Shown here in pieces: positions 27,302-42,716 of a stretch of DNA of 64,000 nt. The notes under the pieces were generated by a model. The model was not told the DNA's origin. It saw only the letters and a program-made list of their open reading frames with translations, and ran no database searches. A program made the position numbers and the translations under genes. Origin of the DNA: Psoroptes ovis (taxonomy: Eukaryota; Arthropoda; Arachnida; Sarcoptiformes; Psoroptidae); NCBI GenBank assembly GCA_002943765.1, contig PQWQ01000004.1, forward strand, positions 2,418,001-2,482,000, given 5' to 3'. Position 1 is the stretch's first letter. Every line of letters begins with the position of its first letter.

Positions 27302-28455
27302 GGTAATATTTCAATATTTCAATAGTTTTTTTTTTCTCGGGTACTTTCTGTCTAATCGCCGTTGCTGGAAAATTTATTGATTTTTTCCTGTTTCAAATTT
27401 TCTATCCATCTTTTTCTATGTTTGTTTGGCGATATTTTCTGTGTTTTGTTGGTGAAAAATTGATCAATATATTTATCTGAAAAATGTGCTTGCTACTGTT
27501 GTTGTATATTTTATATTATTATTGTCAATACATTGTTAGTGTTCGTGTGTGTGTGTGTGTGTCTGTGTGCGGTTATTGATTATTGATTTTTGTCATTTAT
27601 TCATTCAATCATTCAGCTTCAATTTTATTCATTCATTAATTCATGATATTCATTATGTTCATTTATTCATTTTCAAATGAATACATACGGAATCGCATAA
27701 TTGATTCATTTCAAAATTCATAGATTCAAAATTTATTCATTTCAAATAATTGATTCATTTACATTTCCAGTTTTTTACAATATTTTTTCTTTTTGAAAAA
27801 AAAGAAAAGCAATGAATAATAATAAATGAATGACCAGAGATCATTGAGAAATGAGAATGAATTTGATATTGAAACTTGAAAAGAACAATTATTAAAGCCA
27901 TAACAAATGAATATTTGATTTTTAAGAGAACCAAAAATGTTGGATTTAAATGTAAATTAAAAAAAAACAAAGAAAACAAACAAACTTAAATTCTGGCGAT
28001 ACATGTATTGTTGCAATAGTGATTGAGCCAAAACAAAAAATTATTTGATCAAAGAGTCGAAGATAAACTGAATAAAGAAAGAATGTGAAAAATTATTATT
28101 AAATTTTCTAAAATATACAAATGATACAACGACAAACAACAGCAACAACAACGAATTATAATGATAATAATTCAAATTCAGATTCGGTCGAGTGATTATT
28201 TGAACTAAACAATTATTATTTAGCAAATTTTTTCCATACATACTTTATTTGTCTATTGGTCACTGCTCATTATTACATTATCGATAATGATTATGGTTTT
28301 TTTTCGTTGTTGTTGCTGTTGCTGAGTTTCAATTATAACCATTGATAATCATTAAAATGATGATAATAATAATAATAATCATCATCATTAATGGCAGCAT
28401 ATTTATTTATTTATTTTAGTTTATTTCAATTCAACATTTAGCTTTGTTGTTAATA

Positions 28456-28535
28456 TTAGGCTGTCCGAAAAGTTTTGGCCGATTTTTATCAGCAACTCTA
28501 CTGATTAAACGGAATGAACTTTTCGGACAACCTAA
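28456..28535 (+). mobile_element. Mariner-like MITE, family A, copy 3
   Basis: This is the best-preserved copy: 80 bp from TTAGGCTGTCCGAAAAGTT to TTCGGACAACCTAA, with almost perfect terminal repeats and TA on both sides (28454-28455, 28536-28537). Same orientation as copy 2. The interior again holds GGCCGATTTT and CTGATTAA blocks. No open frame of its own. Confidence 0.88.
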
Positions 28536-28738
28536 TAATAAACAATTTGTGAATCAATTCAACTCGATTAATTCAATTTCGAAAAAGAAAAAACAAAAAA
28601 AAATTTTCCATTCACATTTATATTGTTTTTGTCATATGCTTTTCGCCAAAGTAAATGAATCAATATTGCTCAGTGAATAGTCAATGAAAATAACAAAGAT
28701 AAATATCCAACGAAATAAAAAAATGACTAAACCAAACA

Positions 28739-28860
28739 ATGATAATCATAATGATGATGATGATAACGACGATAATCATAATGATTATTATGATGATAAT
28801 GATGGACAGAAATTATTGTCACTGTTGTTGTTATTGTTATTATTATTATTATTATTATTT
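28739..28860. repeat. Compound (GAT)n/(TTA)n repeat region
   Basis: Degenerate GATAAT/CATAATGAT units run into (TTG)n then (TTA)n at the 3' end. Several overlapping false frames arise from it on both strands. Confidence 0.75.
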
Positions 28861-29996
28861 GATAAATTGTCATTATAATCATATAATAATAATCATTATC
28901 AGTTGACAGAAGGATAAAAAATTGTGGAAAAATAAAATAAATGAATGAATCCATGGATAAATGAGTGAAACTATTGATGAATGAATGAATAAACAAAATA
29001 ATAATAATAATGATTATTGAACAAACGAACCATGGACTAAATAAATTTGTGAAACAATCGAGTAAACACACAAAATTCATTGGTATGATTTGGTACATGA
29101 AATTTTAATTGAAAATTCATCAATAATTTTTTCTCGTTGTTTTTCTCTTTGTGAAAACCATTATAAATAAGAAATGGCGAGAAAATTGAATTTGAATTGA
29201 TGAATAAATTTTACCGAATAAACATGCAAACTTGTGTGATTTGATTGTGTTTTCATTATCATTGTTATTATTATTTTCAATAATATTTCAATCATTATAA
29301 TCATTATAATGATTGAAATTCTTTTTGTTTTGTGCTGTTTTTATTCAAGCATTTCAAATTCATTTACATGTAAAAACAATGATTATAACAATTTCCATTC
29401 AATGATTTTCTCTGATTGTGGAATTTTTTTTCCATTATCATTCAATATTCAAATTCACATTGAATTCAAATTCAATATTCATTGGCAAATTTGAATAATT
29501 TTGATTATCAATTTTGATTATCATCGAAATATTTGATGAATCGATAAAATGAAATGGGTGAAACAGAAAAACAAAAACAAAAAAACAAATTTCAATGCAA
29601 ATTTCATCCCAATAATAATCATAATAATAATTTTATTATTATTTCCTCTCATAGAATTTCAAGCACAACAATGATTTCAATATATTCAAACACAAATATG
29701 ATGATTGACAATCAATTTTTTGTTTGGCTTCACCGTTTTTTTTTCTATTTCAAATAATTCTCATATATTCTTTCATATTTTTATGGAAAACAACGAACTT
29801 TTGGTGCAGAAATATAAGAGGAAAAGAAGAAATAAAAGTTTTATTTATTTTGATCAAAATGTGAATGAAAATTATGAGAAAAGAAAATGTGGAACTGAAG
29901 TTGAAAATATAATAATAAAAGACAAATATTCTTCTATGATCATATTATTATTAAATTGAACAATATTTTGTTGTTTTTTATTTTCCAAATAATTTC

Positions 29997-30060
29997 AAAC
30001 AATCAAACAAACAAACAAATATACGAATAAATAGACAAACAAACAAACAAACAGACAAAT
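29997..30060. repeat. (CAAA)n tetranucleotide region
   Basis: Two blocks of CAAA units separated by a short diverged spacer. Confidence 0.75.
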
Positions 30061-32130
30061 ACGGAAAAATATTTTTATTATTTTTATCGATTTTCTTCTA
30101 TTTTTCTTTTTCATTTCATTCATTTCTCGTTTATTTCACATTTCACAATTTCAACATCGACATTTCAGATGTTTTCAGATGATGTTCAATTCAACAATTC
30201 AAGTCAAACAAATGAACGAAATAAAATGAAATTTTTTTTTTTTGACTCGAAATTATCAAATATTATCATTTCAATACAATTTCAGCTCAGTACAATACTT
30301 CAACATTTTAATTTTGGCTTCAAACACACAAATGAAATGAAATGATAAAAAATGAATGAGACAACAGCAACAACAACGACAATCCAATTTCAGTTAAGAT
30401 ATCATTATTATTCTTCTCTGTTTGTGGCACATATTGGATTCTGGAGAATGAAAAAAATGTTTTTCCTTAGAAAAACATTGACAAAGACAGAAGTTCATCC
30501 AATTTTTCAAGTTGTTGATTTGCGAAATTGAAATTTTTACTTTTTTACTTTTTAATTTTTACTTTCGGTTTATTTATCAGTCAGTTGACAGCAATAAACA
30601 GATATCAACTGGACAAATTTTTATGCGAAAGTTTTTCGAAAATCAAATTGCACAATTCAATTTGTACATTTTTGATTAAAAAATAGTAATGAAAATTTTT
30701 TTTGAATAAATAAATTGATGAAATGCAGAAAATTGATGAAATATCAAGAATTATCATGACTTTCATTGAATGTTGCGGACCGAATTGATCAAAATACTGA
30801 TGATGATGATGATGTCCATCATCATGTGTTTATCGATATTACAATGGAGAAAATATGATAAAAAATAAACATTTGAAAAAATATAATAAACTATGAATTG
30901 AGTATAAGCTGTAAACATCAATAAACTACGAAGCTAAATTCTTTTGTAAAAAAAATAAGAATCTAAACAGAAAAATGTCCTCAACAGTGGTCAAGCTGTA
31001 TTATTTATTTATATTTATAAAACACAAACAGTAATTCACTCACTTACAAAAATAATCATAAATGATTTCTTCAAATGAAAATCAAATTCTTTATTTATTA
31101 ATTTTGTTTTTTTTTCTTTCGTATTTTGCAAAATATTGAAGAAAATATTGTCAATTTAGCAGAAAATATGAATTATAAAAAACGAAATAGTGAATATGTC
31201 TGCGAAAATACAAAAATATGTGAAATATATGCGGAATATAAAGATATTTTCATATTTTTTTTTTGTTTCTGTAACAACAAACAAACTAATATCACAAGCA
31301 AATAACAACAAGAAGAATTGCAAAAATGAAATGAAAAAAAATGAAACGATTCTGAACAGCTTGGTGAAATGGTATATCCACACTGTTATTGTATACGAGA
31401 CATGTTCCACATATAAAATACATATATTTGATATTCAAGTAAAAATATTAATAATAATAATAATGATAATGTTGATAATAATATTAATAAAATAATTTTG
31501 GTTTTTTCAACCATAAAAATGTGAATAAATAAATAAAATGAAATGAATTGAAACTGGTATATATGAATTCAACAACAATATTTATGTACTTTTTTTCTGT
31601 TTGTTTCCAAAAAATATATTTCATTTCATTTAATTTTCTCATTTCGATTCAACCGACCAAGCCAAATGAAAATATATTCGAAACAAAACGAATCAAATGG
31701 CATCACATTTATTAAGATTATTCTTGGAAATATGAAATTTCATGTATTTTTTGCCCAAAAATTTTCACACATTTTCTCATATTTTCTGCGAAATATCAGA
31801 AATTGAAATTGAAAATGAAAATTTAGGCATTTTTCATCGGGCCAAAATAGAACAAAGTGTAAAATTATGTAAAAAATTTAATAATAATATCAATAATAAT
31901 AATCGTGATAATCGTGAAAATAAATGGACCATGTTTGTGGTTTTCAATTTTTTATTTATTTTTTTTATTTATTTGCATTTTTCCCTAGAATATTCAATTG
32001 TATGTATGTACGAATGTATTCATTGAATATCAATGTCGATAATATCACTGGTGAAACATGTGAAAGAATATGTGTTGATATTCAAATGTAAAATTTTACA
32101 AATACAATAATGCAAATAATATTTTTGGAC

Positions 32131-32146
32131 CGATCGATCGATCGAT
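32131..32146. repeat. (CGAT)4 repeat
   Basis: Four CGAT units, self-complementary. Confidence 0.8.
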
Positions 32147-35100
32147 GAATGATGATGCTTGTTATATTTTGTTGTTTTTATTTCATTTGTTTGTTATTAC
32201 ATTATCATTATTTTCAATATTTTTAAAGAAAAACAATGATACAAATATGATATATGAATGGAGAAATATTTCTTAGAGAAAATGTTAAGACAAATAACAA
32301 CTGAAAAATATTTGAAAAAAAACATTGAAATTGATCCAAAAAAAAAATTATAACAAATGGGTATTAGTAGCTTGGTATTATTATCATTATTATTTATGAT
32401 TATTATTATTATCACCATTATATTATAATATCGAGTACAATACTTGAATAGAATCTTAAATGCTTTGTTTTTTCTAAAGAAAACTTTTGAAAAAAAAGAC
32501 AACAGAAATAAACCTTATACCTTCAAAGCAAGAAAAAATACAAGAGGGAGAATACAAGACAAAAAATAGATGAAGAAAAATGATGCGATTTCATATGAGA
32601 TTCCATTTTATGGGGTTCACTTGCGAATCCCATTGAATAATACATGCATTCATGCAATGAATACATGGCAAAAAACAAGGTAAACACATGTTTTTTCATA
32701 TGGTGAAATATTGTAAAAAATTATTTTGAAAAAATAAGAAAAAAAAATGTCGACGACACTTTCAACATTTGAACAACAGCAACAACAATGGTTACTGTGA
32801 ATATGGAGAAAAACATATTTAAAAAAAAGGAAAGAAAAACCACAGGAGGCTTTATATGAATCTTTAAATCAAATTCACATTTATTATTTCCCATTATGAA
32901 TGTGTTATGATATTTAATATTCATATTTTGCCTCTCATATATGAGAATAAATGAACATCCAAGAAAAAATGGAAAAAAAGGAGCATTTCTTCGAAAAAAA
33001 AACATTCAAAATGCAAACAAAATAAATAAGCGACAACAACAAACAGCCAAAATGTATGTTTCACAAGTACAAATACATGTACATACACAAACATTTGAAT
33101 TATTTTTTTTTTTTCATTTCATTTAAATTGGCATAACCGAAATATTACTTGAAATATTGCTGTTTGTATCTTCACTGAAAAATGTATACATTTCTCATTT
33201 CTTATTGGCTATGAATAAATAAATAAATGAAGAAAAATTATTGTCATCATCGTCGTCATCATCGTTGATGATGAATTATTAGATGATAATAGGACAACAA
33301 GAACGAGAACGAGAACGACAAGTAACTATCAATAAGAAACTATGAAGAAGATGCGAAGAAAAAAATGAAGAAAAATTGAAATTATGACAAATGACCAATA
33401 AATAACATCCATGTATGTGTGTTTTTATGTTTGTTTTTTCGTTTCTTCGTGAATATATTTTTCATATTTCTTTTCGAATATTATTATTATTGGCCATTTT
33501 TCATATTTAAATATGTCATTAGTCTCTCGTTTTTTCTTCGTAAGATGTAAGAGGCATCATTTTTCTTTGAAAAGCAAATAAAAAAAATACTGTCTTATTC
33601 CTCTCCGTTTCTCATTCCTCATCTATTCAAATTCATCTTTTTTTCGAGCATTCCGAGACACAGATCTGAACATCAAATATATTATCACATTGATTCAAAA
33701 TGGTCCAAGTTTTTTTCCTATTTTTCAATGACACTAATGAATTGAATATTTTTATTTCTATATGTACAAACACACATATATTTTCATATCGATATTTAAT
33801 GATTTGAAAGATATCTTTCATTGCTCTGTTTTCAGGTCATTTTTCGTTTATTTTTATTTTTATTTTTTTTTTTTGCTCCTAAAATTTCTGGTTTCATTCG
33901 TATGTAAATACATAATGAATGAATGTTACACGATGAATGATGCTCGATGCGAAAAAAAAGTGTCGAATTTAAATTGCAAAATTGCAGTATTTTGTAAAGA
34001 AAAAACAGAGAAAAATCACATAATCAATTCATTTGAGATTTAATTTCGATTCGAAAATGGTGACATATGAAGTGAAAAATTTCAGTAGACATAATTTTAG
34101 ATGAGCAAATAACCAGAAATTGCATGAATTAATGAATCATTTCACATTAATCAAATATTTTCAGGAGAATATTGGAAAATTTATGATTGATTGATTTATT
34201 AATTATTGATTATTATTGGACAAATCAATGAAAAGTGGAAAAATTGGCAAAATTTGGCGGAAAAATCATTCATTTATTCATGTAAAGGATGGTAACATTT
34301 GGTATCACCATAATGACAAGTTAGGTTTAGAGTATTTTGAACCTGAAAAAATCAAATTCAAATCGAAATTTGAAATTTTTTGAATTTTTAATTTGATTTT
34401 TGTCAAAATAAATTCGTAATTCTTCAAATAAACTGTTCGATTTCAATTTGAATTCGAAATTCAATTTCAATTTAAATTTGAATTTTCATTTCATTGTTTT
34501 ATGATCAATCATGATCGATAATGATTTGTTTTTACTGGTAAAAAATAATGAAAATCATTCAACTGTGCACTGACGATGATGATAATAATGATAAAAATCA
34601 TGAAAATCTTTGAAAATCATAAAAATAAGTCTAATAAAACAAGATAAATATTCAATAAAAATAAACCTCAAAAGTGGTAAATGCATTTAAAAAATTTCAA
34701 AATTTATTTATTTGTTTTGTTTTATTTTTTATCTCATCCACACCACAGACAAATGCATTTCTCAATTCATTTTTCAATTTGTTTTTCTCCACAAAAGAAA
34801 ACTTCAAAGATACGAAAACCAAAAAAGATGCGAAAACAAAAAGACCGGCTAAATTTTACCGAAAAGAAAATGGCAAAAAATCATTTTTTCATTTTTATTT
34901 ATTTCAAATAATGCCAAGATCAACAATGATAATGGCAAAGCAAGCAAGCAATAATAATGTTGTTGTTTTGAGCAAACAAATCGAACTTTTGAAATCCCAA
35001 ATGATTCTCATTTTGTTTCTTCTCAAAAAAAATAAATAAATAAAAATAAAATAAAAATTAAACTAAACAAATGAATAAATAAAATATTACAGAAACAAAC

Positions 35101-38100
35101 AAACAAAACATACAGACAAAGAAAAACCACAAACAATTCAAAATGTATTGATCATAGAAATATTGATCATACATTGATGAAAATTAGAGAAAACAATGGG
35201 AAAAATCCATTGAAATTTGCAGGCAAAAAAAACAATGATAAAATGTCAGATGGTCGAAATATGGCCAAATTTTGACCATTTTGGACCGAATTTCATCGAA
35301 AATTTTCCCATATTTTTTCTCTCATATTTACAATTGAAAATATTGCAAATATCCCAACAATAATGCCAAATATATCCTGACTATTCAGGAACAAACAGAA
35401 TAGTATTAGAATAGTACAATGATAATTGCAAGTTAAAAATTTAATTTTGACAACTTGATTTTTTGATGATGGTTATATTAATATTAATAATGATTATAAT
35501 AACAGCAATAATAATGATAATGATAATAATAATAAAATCAAGAATAATAATTTCGATTTTCATTTCAAGTTCTTCTTCTTTTTTCTTCTATTTCTTAGAT
35601 CATTACTTATTATTATCATTATTATCATTTCATTCATTTTGTAACGTTGCTGGTTCATCAGTGTATTTATTATTATTAGATGAACATCGTCATCGAAATT
35701 CAACAACAGCAATAATATTATTGTACAGAAGATCACTGAATGAATGAATGAAGAGAATGAGCGAAGAATGGATATAATCACACAATATATTTGAAGCAAG
35801 AAAATCAAATGAAATAGCAATGTATGTATCCAAAAGAATCGTGTATAGAATTTTTAAAGAAATGTAATTCAAAAACAACAAATATTATATTTAGAAAAAA
35901 CTTGATAATATCATTATCATTTATAATTATTATTGTTTCAAACATTTTTTATTGTAAAATAATAATTTTAGATCATTTTTTTTCATCTCGCTTTCAATGG
36001 ATAAAAATATATGTGAAAATAAAATATGGATAAACAACTGAATGAATGGCTGGATGCTTTGAATTATATTTTTTTATTTCATTTCATTTTTCAAACGTTG
36101 ACACATAACAATTATTCAAATATGTATGTCGTTTATTATCATGATGATAATGATAATGATAATACAATGAACTTGCAATAAGCAACACCCAAAATGATGA
36201 CAATAATAATGATAATGAATTGAATAATGTTCATTTATCATGTTTTTTTTTGCTATTCGAATTCAATTTTCACTTGTTTTCATTATTATTTTTTAACCCT
36301 CACTAATTTTCAGTGAAGTTCCATTGTCACTGAATGCAATTTTATTTTGGTACTTTGGCATAATTTGCTTGGCATATTTTTGGTGCATTCTTTGCATATT
36401 TTTGTTCTGACAAATTCTTGTTGAATTTCATTCATCAATTCCCCACAACATTCCTTGTACAGATTTACACTGATTTTCTAAATTATTCAAGGGTTATGCA
36501 AAGAGACAGAGAGATTTTTGAGAAAAAATTCGAAGAATTTCAAAAAAAAATCTCGAAAATAGAATTTGTTCAAATTTGTTTGGAAAACGCACCAACGAAA
36601 TTTTAAACAACAACAAAATACGAACAATGTTTTCACACTATTTTATTATTTATTCATTTGATTTCATTCCATATGTATTTATTCATATTTTTTGGAATTT
36701 TGACATGTATATTTTCATTTATTTATTTCTTATTCAATGTGTATACGATTGGGATTTTGGGACCAAGGAAAAAAATGAAAATTTATGAATTTTATCAGAG
36801 AAAAAAAAATGCTAATAATAATGGCATATAAACAAAATTATCATCATAATTATTATTTTTGGAAAATATTTTGCTTTATTTATTATTTATGAATCTTCGT
36901 TGCTGTTGCTGTTGCACATATTGTAATGGCAAAATAATTATCAACGAGCAAAAAGAGTCAAGTAGTTTGTATGTGTGTCGTTGCATTGTTTCATCGTTTG
37001 TTGTCCATAATATGTTCTAGAATATGTTTCAAAGTGTTCAGAATAAAATAAAGGCAGAAAGAGTGGAAATGGACCCTGACTTAAAAACAAAGATTGAGCA
37101 AAGAATCTTGAATTTTTTGGGAACCAAGAGAAGATATACGAAAAATGATTATCATGAATCATGAATCATCTTATTTAGGATTCATTCTTGAATTTTTCTC
37201 CTTTCAAACAAGCAAACATGTTAAGAAAAAAATCCAGAAAAAAGTGAAAATATATTCTTCAACAATTAAGATTATTATTAAAATGAATATATTAATAATA
37301 TGGTGATAATAATAATAACCCAGTTAATGATAATTATGATGGCCAAAAATTTAAAGTTTTTTGTACTCATTTTCTCCGATTTAATTTTTATCTAAATTTT
37401 TCCATGAAAAAAAAAGAAAATTTGCTTAAAATATCAAAATGGCAAATGTCCATTAAGATTCATTATTCTTGTGCTGTATTCTGATATTTGGTCGTTTGTT
37501 TTCTCGTGTGTTTGATGCTGTGCATGCCCTCAATCGTGGGCCATGAATTTCAACTTGCATTGAAAATTTCACCAAAAATTGCCAAAGAAATAAACTTTGA
37601 AATGATTCTTTGTAAAGTAAAAAATTTGAATGAATATAAATGGATGTATGAATACATAGATGAATGTTTGAATAAATAAACGAATAAATAAGATGCTTGT
37701 TGAATTTTAATAAATATTAATATTCAAAAAAAAAAAAATAGAAAAAAATGATGATAAAAATAATAATATTAGTAAACAAATAACAAAAGAAATGAATGCA
37801 ATAAATATACAAAAACAAACAAACAAACAAGCGAATCAAACAAAATGATTGCATGAATAAAATCATTTTTTCCCTAAGTAAATCAACAAAATTTCATGAT
37901 ATTCTTTCTTATTCCAGTGAATTATCTTGAATTCGTATTCATAATTCAATTGTTTGTGTTGAAAATTCAAAGTTTTTCATTGTATTTATGGTGGGCGAAT
38001 ATACATTGCCTACCATCAATGAATTTGTAAGCAATGAATTTTGAAATTCAGAAATTCAAAAAAAAAAAATCAAAAAATCAAGAATCCTTGAATGCTTGAA

Positions 38101-41100
38101 AATAGACAAAACAAAAGAATGTCAAAATTTAACCTTAGGGTTAATGTTTCGCTTTTTTTGTTTTATTTCTATGACTAATTTGAATACAAAGAAAAATTAC
38201 AAAATTCCAAGTGGAAAATTCAAGTGTCATTCAAAATGAAATTGCACGAGAAGAAATGCACAAGAAAATTTCAATTGTAATTTGCAATAATTCAATTGAT
38301 TTTCAACAACATCAACAAACAAACATTTGAATGAAGCAATTATGAATTATGTCAATCGTGAATCGTTGGAGTAATAGTAATCATTGTTTCATATCTCGAT
38401 AATTGTATTTTATTTTCATAAATATTCGAGATAATATAAATTCAAAATAATAATATTCAAAGCAAAAAAAAACAATAAACAAAATTAAAATAATGAAAAA
38501 TTCCAATATAAAAACTGAAGAAAAAAATAATCGTAAAAAACTATTGAATTTTATGATTCACTCGGATCCATGCATGCATGTCTATCCATCTATTGGATTG
38601 AGTGTATCTGTGTGGGTCCTTTGCCTCATACACGTAGTCATATTAATAAGTTTTATGATTTTGTATTTTTTTTTATTCATTCATTTCATTTCATTACATA
38701 ACATTGAACATAACATAACAATTCATTGAATTTCATTTTCATTTACCAAAAATAAAGTCAAATAATTCTATTTTTATGAGTATATATGGGATTATCTCGT
38801 TTTATTTTAGTTCTATAATTCTTTTAATTTTAAAAATCTATTAACTGATCTATTTTTTTCCGATTCACAAATGAATCCAACAAGAGAGAGGAACGAAATT
38901 CCAGAAATATTCAAAATTAATGTTTGAGAAAATAATGAATTGAAATAATAAAAAGGAATAACCATTTTATTATTCATAATAATAAAAGCAATAATACTAA
39001 TAATAATGATTGTAAAAAATGGTTTATTCAGGAAAATTTTTTTCAATTCATTTCATTATATTCATTTCGATTTTATTTTTATTCTGTATTTTGCTATACA
39101 AAAAAAAATTATTCAAAGAATTATTTTTGATGAAAATTATATGAATAAATAAATAAAAAAAATGAATAAATCTATTAGAAATGTATGCAAAACATTGAAT
39201 GTAATAAAAACAGGAATAATAACGGTGAAAATGTTCAAAAAACATGTATGCAAACTGGACATACACATTTAAACACATGAATATTTGATACAATTTTTTT
39301 TTTATTTATATCCGAAAAAAATATTTATTTATTTCATATGAAATGGATAAAATGAAATTTATTATTACAATTATTATTATTTTATCCAGAAATGAATATG
39401 ATAAAACTTGAAAATACTTGATCATAATTTTTAATATCTATTTTTTTGAAGTTTTTGCTTGGTTCAAAATATTAATATCCACATTTTTTATTTCTAAGTT
39501 ATATTTATACTAATATCATACATGTATGACATGGTGAATGGTTGATTGTTTGCAATGATAATAATGAAAATAATATTAATAATTGTACAAAATACAAATA
39601 AATAATGGAATAATAATAATAAAAATTTACGTAGAAAATAAATGCCAATTGACAGCATAATTATTTTAATTATTTGTTGAATTTCTCATGTTTATTCTCA
39701 TACACAGATATTCAGTTGAATGAATGAGTAAATAAATGGCTCAAATGGCAATAACCCATTTAGATAACCGATAGAGTGGACTAGAAAAAACTGAAATTAT
39801 TTATTTATTTATTTACAATTAAACAATTGGTCAAACATTGTTAAATAAAGAAGAGGAATAAATATGAAAATGAATAAATTCACGATTAAGTATGATTAAA
39901 ATTTTACATTGAAACAAATTAAAAAAAGAAGGAAAAAATACATGTTTATTCATTGAAAATAATCTATAATTCATGATTCATCAAAGAATTTGGAATTTTA
40001 GAAAAATTCCAGGATTCTCCTGTACAGAAATGGTGAGGAAGCGTTCATAAACTCATGTAAAAATGGCATTGACAAGATAACAGATTAATAATGAAAATAA
40101 TAATAAAATTTTATCTCAAACTCATTATTATTTTCGGACTAAAAAAATGAGAGATTCAAAGATTAAATCTAATCTTTATTATATGATTTATAATTTCATA
40201 TTTTTTCATTTCATTTAATAAGCATGATGAAGCAGAAAAATCGTTGTTAAAAAAATTTGAAATAATTTAGATAAAAAGATAAATGAATGAAAACAAATAA
40301 ATTATTATTAATTACATTTCATATATTACATTAAATGTATGAAAAATGAATAATGAATTATGAAAAACAATAATTTGTTTAATTATTGTTTCAATAATAA
40401 TAATAATAATAATATTAATGATTTTTCAAAAATTATAATTAGAGAAAATAAATAAATTTGAAAGAATAATTGTAAATATTTACCTTTTGTATTATAATTA
40501 CTATTATGAGCTTGAACAATTGATGATAATTGATAATTATTAATTGATTGATTTTCAATGATTTTGTATATTATTAGTTTTTTTGACAATTTGAGTACCG
40601 AAAAACAATAGAAAATTAATGTTTTCAGCTATTTTCAATCAAAAAACATTCAAAATTCACTGATGAATCAGTAGTTTTCAGCAGGATGAAACAGTTATTT
40701 TATATGATTGATTTCAATTATTCAAATCATTATTAGTATCATTCAAAAAAACTGTCAAAAAACAATTTTCAAATATTCAAAATATTCAAAATTTGCTGTT
40801 TTTTGGTCCATTTCAAGTTTTCATTTTTAACTTTTTAAAAATTTATGAAAAAATCAATCAATTGACAATCGATTGACAATCGAAGAGCTTTAATTTCAAT
40901 TTTCTTTTGCCGGTACAAAACAACAACCAACTGTTATTCGGTTATTTGGAGTTATTTGTGTGAATATTTTCCATTGAAAATGTACCGACAACAACAAAAA
41001 AAAATTTTTTGATGAAAAACAAAAACAGAAAAAAACAAAAGCAAAAAACAGAAGCAAAATTTCTGTTAGTGTTTAGATCATACCGATTTGAATATTGAAT

Positions 41101-42716
41101 GACTGAATGTTTTGTATGAATGAATGACTTGCAGTCAAAATTTTCACATATTTATTTGTTGTTGTTGTTGACTGAATTTAACAGAAAAAATGAATGAATG
41201 AATGAAAAAATTATGAAATGTGAAAAATTGAATTGAATATCGGAGATATTTGAAATGAAACAGTAGAGAAATGAAATGAATGAATGAATTCGGAAAATAA
41301 AAACTGTATTGGTTTTTATATGTGTCTGTACATACTTGTTTGACATACAGACAAACACACAGCAACTGACTTGCATCTATTTGACATGTGAAAAACAGCA
41401 CATAAAGATACATACATTTATCCAATACCATATATTTGATATTAAAACAAATGAATGTTTATATTTGTGTATAGAATACAGATATATATGATGCATACAG
41501 ACAAAAATATATTTGCACAAAAATACTAAAAGCAAAGTGAAATAATATGAAATGAAAAAAATGCATGACATTTGGAAACATTATTTTTTTGAATCAAGTT
41601 TATATATTAGATATTTGGCGCAATAGCGCATCACTGAATCATTTGATATAAATTTTCCAATTTTTTCTACTTTCCAACATGATGTTGTTACTGTTGCCAA
41701 TGTGCAGTTATATGGTCTTGAAATTGGTCCTGAAATTAGTTATGAAAGTAAAAAATGAAAAAATAGATAAAAAATAGACCTAAATGAATGTATGAATGAA
41801 TGGATAGAAAATATACATTGAAAGATGTGATAAATAACAACAGGGGTATAACAGGGGGTAATATTTGGAGATGTGAAACAGCCATAGTTGTAATAACAGT
41901 AATATTAGTTATTTCTGGTTTTCCAAACAGTATATGAAATACATTACAGTACTGTATGCAGTACAGAAAATATATCAAATTCATTGAAAGAAAATGAATA
42001 AATAAATAAAATTATGTCACATATTTTTTCTCTGTTCGAATATTGATGAACACTTTTATTTCCAAGTGTGTGTGTTGTGTTGGTAGGAGAGAGTTTGCGG
42101 GAGAAAATTCGGGAACAAATGAATAGATGATGGGTAGAAAAGGTAAAATAATTATTTTTTTATATTTCAATCATTCACAAACGAAAAATACTGCAAAATT
42201 GAAAATAAACGGTAGAAGCATTGAAAATGTTTTCATTTTATAAATGGGAATGTGAATGAAATATTGAATAATACATGGAAATGTTTGTCATATTCCTCAT
42301 AGTGTTAATACAAATGCTGTTCTGTTTCTTCGGTGTTTAATTTACGGAAAAAAAATGCAGAAAAAAATGAATTGGAAATTGAATATAACAGATATATCGC
42401 TAGTTATTCAATCGGTGATAATAATAATTTTGGTAACTTTGGTAATATCTTTTGGTAGGGTAGAAACGAAAACGAAAGAAAAATTTGTGAAAAAATTCAA
42501 TGAAATGGATGAATCCAAAATAATATTAATATCTAGAGATATATATTTTCCATTCATTCATCCATAAAGCACCGAAATTTACTTCGGAAAAACATTGGAA
42601 CACTTTTGGATTATTACTGTCAAATGTATGCGTGTGTCGATGTGTGTATTCGGTATTTGTCTGTTTGTTTATACAAACACACAAATTGCCAACACGCATC
42701 ATAGATATGCGATATT

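Larger units (their letters stand above)
17990..28455. other. Non-coding stretch between MITEs A1 and A3
   Basis: AT-rich DNA holding MITE copy 2, tetranucleotide and dinucleotide tracts, a 20-base poly(A) run, and a hairpin next to a 29-base poly(T) run. No supportable gene. The best minus-strand frame (18205-18501) is discussed in findings. Confidence 0.65.
28538..42716. other. Non-coding stretch between MITE A3 and MITE B
   Basis: AT-rich DNA with degenerate (GAT)n, (AAT)n and (CAAA)n tracts. No supportable gene. The longest frame (28727-29098, minus) is a translation of GAT/AAT repeats and is rejected. A possible short exon at about 37515-37679 is listed as a finding. Confidence 0.65.

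Noticed and set aside
28727..29098. 123-residue minus-strand open frame
   Set aside because: Its length comes from GAT/AAT/TTA microsatellite runs; the product is mostly Ile, His and Tyr repeats with no domain.
34674..35039. 121-codon plus-strand frame with a hydrophobic start
   Set aside because: It starts at GTG, not ATG, and most of its residues come from A-rich and T-rich runs. No splice support or family.
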